Below, in pieces: positions 58,250-64,000 of a DNA stretch of 64,000 bases. A model generated the notes under the pieces. The model was given only the letters and a program-made list of their open reading frames with translations. It had not been told where the DNA came from and searched no databases. This stretch comes from Asterochloris sp. CNOR1 (Eukaryota; Chlorophyta; Trebouxiophyceae; Trebouxiales; Trebouxiaceae), in contig OZ017753.1 of the NCBI GenBank assembly GCA_963969365.1, positions 3,038,001 to 3,102,000 of the forward strand, written 5' to 3'. Position numbers and translations under genes: made by a program. Each line of letters begins with the position of its first letter. The first letter of the stretch is position 1.

Positions 58250-59311
58250 TTGTTTGCAGATCTGCATTGACAATTCGTACCGCCATTTACCTGCACAGGT
58301 CACATTTATCTGCTGAAACTCATATGTACTGAACAGTGTAATATTTCACTCAGAAAGTGAGATTTCACCCCACAAAATCACATCTCACGCAGGGGGGCAA
58401 GCCTTTTAAGGCTTGCCCTCCTGACAGACTACACTTGGTTTACATAAATCCAAGATCTGCATTCCCGCGTAACCCTGTTCTCTGGGCCAATCAAACAGAT
58501 TTTGGCTAGCCACTGCACAACAAAGTTCCACTACACTTGAACTTCACTTGAAGACATCAACCTGAGGGAGCCGGCCTGACCAACACATGTGGTGGCTTTT
58601 TGGACCTGGCATTGGCTACACTTGATTTCCTGATGGCAAAAGAGGACCTCCTGGGGGCTTGAAAAGGGCTGCACTCGCGCAATCTGTGTATCCGTTACAA
58701 AGTCAAACATTGTGGTACGTGGGTGCGCTTCCCACACCTGCGCTGTGGCATGGTGACTCAAACAATCTCATGATCTTGTAAACTAGCTTGCATCATCTGG
58801 CCTTCATCACATCAGCAATAACAGCTGCCGGCAGATATCTTCTTCAAAGAAGCCCGGCACCTTCGGCAAGGTATATATGGTGCAACCCACACTCTTCATT
58901 GATGGTGATGTGGTTGACAACAATCTCAAAATGGCTCTCTTGCCTCTTGCCGCTGCCTGGCTTAGACTTCATCCTGGCCTGCTTTCCTATGGAGTGAGAT
59001 TGATAAGCTCTACATAGGCACACAGTCCTAAGCTCATTGAGTTCTCATGTATAACTTCAACACTTTCATCAAGAAGTCTTCCGGTGGGCATGAGTACCAT
59101 GGGTAGGCTCTGTTGCGGAGCAGGCCTTCAAATTTCAAGCCATGTTGCAGGGCGTCACATAGCTTACTATAGGTCATGCATTATCTAGTCAACCACACAG
59201 AGTGTTTGAAACGCCTGGCATGTCAGGCAGTTGAGAATGCAGCATTACTGTTGAGGAGTACAAGGTTCCATACGAGGTGCAGCGTCTTCCTGCCAACAAG
59301 TGGTGGGCACC
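58250..59311. other. Intergenic region right of the Crypton
   Basis: About 1.06 kb before the KUP start. A TGTAA at about 58337-58341 may serve the recombinase transcript. A perfect inverted repeat lies at 58395-58418. A minus-strand frame at 58531-58761 (76 residues, no domain) is not assigned. The rest shows no coding or RNA signal. Confidence 0.5.
58395..58418. repeat. Perfect 24-base palindromic hairpin
   Basis: GGGCAAGCCTT-TT-AAGGCTTGCCC gives an 11-bp stem with a two-base centre, about 150 bases after the recombinase stop. It could be an element-end structure, a transcript 3' hairpin, or a MITE-like remnant. Confidence 0.8.
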
Positions 59312-62300
59312 ATGGCTGGCACGCCCTCAGAGGTGTCTGACCTCCAGGCACAGCCGTCCGGGCCTCAAATCAGGCCGAGTGCCGTGACGGCCTATGTCAC
59401 CAGGCCCAGCGAAGCCTTCAAAGCTGACAAAGACCTGGAGCCCCAGATTGAAGCCCAGGAAAGGGAGGTAGGCACCTGCAGAGTTGAGGACGTCAGGTTT
59501 CAGCAAAACTGGGCTGGAGCTGCTGCAGCAGCCACTGGTTTTCATGGCCAGAACTGATGCAGCAGTCACTATACATGTTACATTGAAGCGTTCAGAAGTG
59601 ACCACCTGCTTGCATGCGCTTGTGCAGGGCAAGAGGGGGCTGAGGACAACCCTGTGGCTGACTTATGGGGCAGTGGGTGTTGCGCTTGGCGATCTTGGCA
59701 CGTGAGCTGACGAGCCTCTAACAATATGGCTTCACTGTATTCTTGTGCCTTCCAAGTGGCTGGCTCTTATTGCTGATTGAGCACTGTCCTGCCTGCAGGT
59801 CCCCTATCTATACACTATCAAGGTGATGCTGCAAGCTGGTTGTCTATGGCGCCCTCTGTTGCAGAGGCGAGATGCTTGACTTTTGCATGCATATTAGCCA
59901 GCCTGCATGCACTGCCCCCTCACACATTGTCGCACGTTGATGCAATGCCCTGAGGGAAGGGCATATGCTGCAGTGTGTTTTCGGCGCCACCAACTGAGGA
60001 CCAGGTGCTGGGCGCCATGTCCATCATCTTCTGGGGCTTGACACTGGTGAGCGGCATCGCCTGCTGCGCTGAAACGGCCTTGCTGCCTGGCAAAGCTTGA
60101 GCAGGCATATACTTGCTCAGCAAGCCAGGCTGCGCATGCCTGTGCTTGCAATGAAGAAGCAAGACAAACTTGCTCTGCCTACAGGTGGTGATTTGCAAGT
60201 ACATGTTCATTGTGCTATTCCTGGACGACCATGGTGAAGGTGCGCATGTCAACACTCTGCATGGCACGCTTTTTACGCCTGTGCATGTTGTCAGGTAGCA
60301 CTGTGACTGAGGCAGGTAGTCTGCAGGCATTCTGCTTGTGTCATGTCATCAATGCTACGCAGAGGACTGGGGCATCTGGGCCCACCGACAGGGAGCGCCT
60401 GAGCATTGCAATCTGTGCAGTCGGCTGTTGTGAGTTGGTGGCAGCAGACAGCACTCTCATGGGACCCAGAACCATGCATGGCTTCTCCACTCATGCCCAC
60501 CAGGCTGCATGCTGCCCGCTCTTGTCAACTGGCCATGTGCCTGAATTTGCACCCACTCTCTGACTGCCGCAAGCAATGAAACCATGTTAACACAGATGGA
60601 GGTCTTGCTGCATATGACCACCCTGCTGACAGCGACCACTCTGCGGCCATAGCAAGCTCCTCATAGCTGCAGGAGTGTTGGCCCTGTCCCACAAGCAGCC
60701 ACTTCCCACACAGCCCACTCAGTCATCCTGTCTGCAGCCTGTACTTTTGCACTGCAGGTGGCACCTTTGCACTGTACTCCTTGCTCGCCCGTTTCATGGG
60801 CTTCACGCCGGGGCTGCGCGGGGAGCCCCTTGCCAGCGACCTGGGCTTGGAGAGGTATTCTCAAGCCGTTGTCCCAGGAGTGACAGGCACCTCTGCAGCT
60901 CCAGCGGCAGCACCAGCACCAGACAGCGCCGCAGACAAGCCTCGCAGGCGCTGGAGGCGGAACAGGTAAACAGCATTTGCCTGCTGCAGCCTGCCACATT
61001 GGCATTTGGCATGCGAGCAGGTGCCTCTGACACTGGCAGATGTGGTCAATGAGCAGATGTGTTGGGGTGCAATGGCAGGGCAGGCGATGCATCTGGATGT
61101 TCTGCAATGCCTGGCCTGTGCAAATCTTGAGTGCCTGTACGACAGCCTTGTGCCCTAACAATGCCTGCAGCTGCATATAGTATCAGCTACTACACAAAGG
61201 CACATTTGCCGCATGTCTTTATCAAGTGCTGCCCCCTGTGCAGGCTTTAGCTCAGGGCGATGCTGAAGAGCTCTGGAGCTGCTCCGCTGCAGTGCCTGGA
61301 TGCTCTCCATCTGCAGAAGAGCTGTCAGCACTCTCAGATGTTACCTCAGCATCACTACTCTGGTGTCAATGTCAAACCCATGTAGCACAACTTCCTGCAG
61401 GCAGGCAGGATGCTACAGAATGTGGTATATGGCTCACTTTCAGTCATCATTTTCTTGCATATTGTTCTTGTGACCACAATCAGGTTGTTGCAGGCTGGCA
61501 GAGCCTATGCGGCACTTCTTCAGGACCAACCACGTTGCTCAGACCATGCTGCTGCTGCTTGTGCTCCTCATGACTTCTCTCGTCATTGGCGACGGGGTGC
61601 TGACGCCGGCACAGTCAGGTATCATGTGCCCTGTACTCAGGCGCAGATCAATGAGGCTGCTCTTGCACATGCCACCTGGCTGTTTCATTGCCTGTCAGCT
61701 GCATGTTGAAACAGAAAGCAATGCTGCCTGGCAAACGCAGGACTGAGGAGCACCAAGCCCTGTGCATCCCACATCACAAGTACAGTGCTTCAGCAGTCAC
61801 TGCTTTCCTGATTGCCCAGTCAGCAAGTGTTGCTTGTCGGCCCGCAGCAGCCTCTTGGATGTACTGTTTTGCATGTGGGCTATCACTGAGTTGCAAACTG
61901 CCGCCCATATGAGCTCCATTGAGCTGCAGAGGTGTTGTCTGAGGTGCTGCTGTCTTTACTTTGACCTCTATGCTCCCCCTGCAGTGCTGGGAGCTTTTGG
62001 TGCCATAAAGGTCAAGGCTCCCAATTTTGCCCAGAGCAGCATCGCAGGCATCTCCATGGCAGTTCTGGCCCTACTGTTTGCCATGCAGCCTCTGGGGACC
62101 AAGTATTTGGGCGCGTTGTATGCCCCCATTCTGTTGCTCTGGTTCCTGCTGAATGTGAGCCAGCCTGGCCGCACAGCTGCACTGCTGATGTGCTGCTCGT
62201 GAGGGGCTGGCTGTGCACAGCCTCCCTTTTTGCGGCCGAGCTGAGGAGACAGACTGCTTGCGCATGTGCACCTCATGCTCCAGCACTGCTGTACAAGCAT

Positions 62301-63715
62301 GCTCAGATGTTTGTTGCTGACTGCAGGTCATTGTGGGCGTGCATAACATACACACCTTCTCCCCAGGCATTGGCAAGGTGAGGTTACCACTGACGGCACC
62401 CTGAGCTGCACAGTCTGCTGCTACCCTCTACTGGCCTCCATCCATGTTGCTTTGTGGCACAAGGCAGCTTGGGCCTGGCGTCTGCGTCTGTCATGATACT
62501 TTGGAGCTGCTGCTTTGTGCACTGACACAGCTGGTACCACCTCTGGGTGGGCCATCTAGCTGCTGTCATGTGGCCCTGTCCTCCTGGCATGCATCATGGT
62601 CTGGGTGGCTGAAGCTCAACTGCTGCTTGTAGGCCATAAACCCATACTACCTTTACCGCTTCTTCACCACCGGGCAAGAAAGTGCCCTGGACGCCTGGAA
62701 GTCCACTGCGACCATCTTCCTGTGCCTGACAGGCGCTGAGGCCAGCTATGCTGACTTGGTAGGTGTCAAATCGCACTCGTGGTTGGTGGGGTGACATGCG
62801 ATTGTGACAGCCCACTACATCTGCATCGCCTTAGTTCCCTCTTTTGTCATGCACAATGGTGCAAAGCTGGGGTTAGCACATTTCTGCTATGTCCGGATTA
62901 AGTCGTCCCTTAGTCTGTGCCCAGCCTGCAACCAGGCACAGCCTAGCTAGTGACTGTGCCAACTGCCTTGTGTAGGGCGTGTGTTTCCTGCTCTACCTGA
63001 GGCTGGGCCTGCTGTTCCTGCAGGGCCACTTCAGCAAGGCATCCATCAGGGCAGCCTTCCTGTGCGTGCTGTACCCATCAGTCATCATTGCCTACTTTGG
63101 GCAGAGCGCCTGGATCATTAAGAACCCAGAGGGCTATGCCACTTCCTTTTTCAGCTCAGTGCCCTGGTGGGCTGATGATGCATGTCTTTCAAGCAACAGC
63201 AAGACAGCATGCTTCACAATCCGTGCGGGCTTCTGTTGTCTGGTTGGGGAGAGCCCTGCCTGCTGCACCTGGCTGGCTGGTGTCATTTGGCTGAAGTGAG
63301 ACTGTGGCAGTCGTCAGCCTTGGGTCACAAATTTTGGACTGGGGCTGCGGCTGAGCTAAACACCTTTATAGGTGCCCAGATTTGGCACCGGCCTCGTCTG
63401 TCGTTGTGCTTGATGACTCTGGCCCTCTGCTGCAGCTTGTCAATCCAGGTGCCGCAAGGCGTCTGCCAGGTTCCAGCCTCATGCACCTGCTCTTCAGCAT
63501 TGTTTGCAGTCTCCCACGCCAACAGCTGTGCTCATCAGCTGTTGACCTGTCTGCCCTGCAGGAACGACGGTTTCTTCTACTTCTACTTTGTGGTAGCAGT
63601 AGCAGCTGCATGTGTGGCCTCACAGACCATGGTCAGTGCCGCCTTCTCCATCATCAAGCAGTCCATGATGCTGAATTGCTTCCCGCGCATGCGTGTGATC
63701 TACACCAACGTCAAG
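59312..63715 (+). CDS. KUP/HAK/KT potassium transporter (N-terminal part, runs off the window)
   Basis: Plasma-membrane or endomembrane K+ uptake transporter of the KUP/HAK/KT family. Exons joined in frame: 59312-59467, 59628-59701, 59799-59822, 59974-60046, 60185-60239, 60758-60965, 61494-61618, 61985-62154, 62327-62377, 62633-62758, 63024-63166, 63562-63715; later exons lie beyond 64000. Family blocks in order: GAVGVALGDLGTSPIYT, LGAMSIIFWGLTLVVICKYM, FLDDHGEGGTFALYSLLAR, LVIGDGVLTPAQSVLGAFG, QPLGTKYLGALYAPILLLWF, NPYYLYRFF, TGAEASYADLGHFSKASIR, YFGQSAWIIKNPE, and SQTMVSAAFSIIKQSMMLNC followed by FPRMRVIYTN. About eight membrane segments are visible. A low-complexity Ala/Pro loop then a basic run (exon 60758-60965) is the usual cytosolic loop. 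ATG at 59312 is preferred over the in-frame GTG at 59300. No frameshift is seen in the visible part. Confidence 0.93.
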
Positions 63716-64000
63716 GTCAGACGATTGCTTGGGGTTCTGCCGGTGTCCTTTACGTTGCGGCTCGTGCTGAAAACGCCTGGTCAAGCATTCACTCATCATG
63801 GCGCACCACTTCCTCACAGCGTGCAACATGTGCACAGACCCCCACGGCTCGGCTGCAGAGACCGCTTGAGGGTTACTCTTGGCTCTGATGGCACAAGCAT
63901 TATCCCAAGCAATCTGCAGTGGCTGCAGCCATGATGTGGCAGTCTGGCAGTCTCTGCAGATGGTCACCTGCTGCAATACTCTGATCTCCGATGTGCTCCC

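Noticed and set aside
59300-59557. GTG start giving a longer KUP N-terminus
   Set aside because: Eukaryotic gene; the in-frame ATG at 59312 is four codons later and is preferred. The frame beyond 59467 is intron.
62977-63023. Extending the KUP exon upstream to include a hydrophobic GVCFLLYL run after GTGTAG
   Set aside because: The family pattern is ADLGHFS, and the CTGCAG acceptor at 63023 gives exactly that. The extra run would insert residues inside a conserved motif.

Overview
This is a nuclear segment from a green alga, most likely a trebouxiophyte such as a Coccomyxa/Trebouxia/Chlorella relative. The clade is inferred from gene content and style, not from a marker gene. The evidence is six strongly recognisable plant-lineage or eukaryotic genes, all densely split by spliceosomal introns, in moderately GC-rich DNA. 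Junctions are very uniform: exons end CAG|GT(G/A)AG and introns end CTGCAG|G. No rRNA, tRNA, operon or CRISPR array is visible.

Layout. 1-1252: no recognisable gene. 1253-6924 (+): LUX/PCL1-type GARP (Myb SHLQKYR) transcription factor, 8 exons. 7646-22827 (+): BMS1, the 40S ribosome-biogenesis GTPase, 24 exons whose phases all join. 23144-33601 (-): RPAP1/MINIYO homologue, convergent with BMS1. 34512-39996 (+): secreted amidase-signature enzyme, 19 exons, divergent from MINIYO. About 41238-47281 (-): polytopic membrane protein with a C-terminal class-3 lipase domain. 47282-50811: unresolved. 50812-54404 (-): FunK1-like protein kinase with an N-terminal coiled coil and a nuclease-like region. 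About 54713-55085 (-): non-LTR retrotransposon remnant. 55142-55209: AT-richer patch with three TTCG-loop hairpins. 55262-58249 (+): Crypton-type tyrosine recombinase, probably degenerate. 59312 to beyond the right edge (+): KUP/HAK/KT potassium transporter.

Functionally the left two thirds is housekeeping and regulation (clock-type transcription factor, ribosome assembly, RNA polymerase II assembly/import). The middle holds secreted or membrane hydrolases. The 50.8-58.3 kb stretch is accessory and mobile (FunK1 kinase, retroelement remnant, Crypton) before a normal transporter resumes. The genes do not form one pathway.

The most striking feature is inside the introns. Many contain one to four decayed tandem copies of the neighbouring exon edge together with its splice junction. 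Examples are five copies at 18843-19180, three at 19312-19609 and three at 13258-13530. In the GARP gene one such copy seems to have become an exon (2946-3014). This looks like intron gain or growth, and occasional exon gain, by tandem duplication around an AG|GT core.
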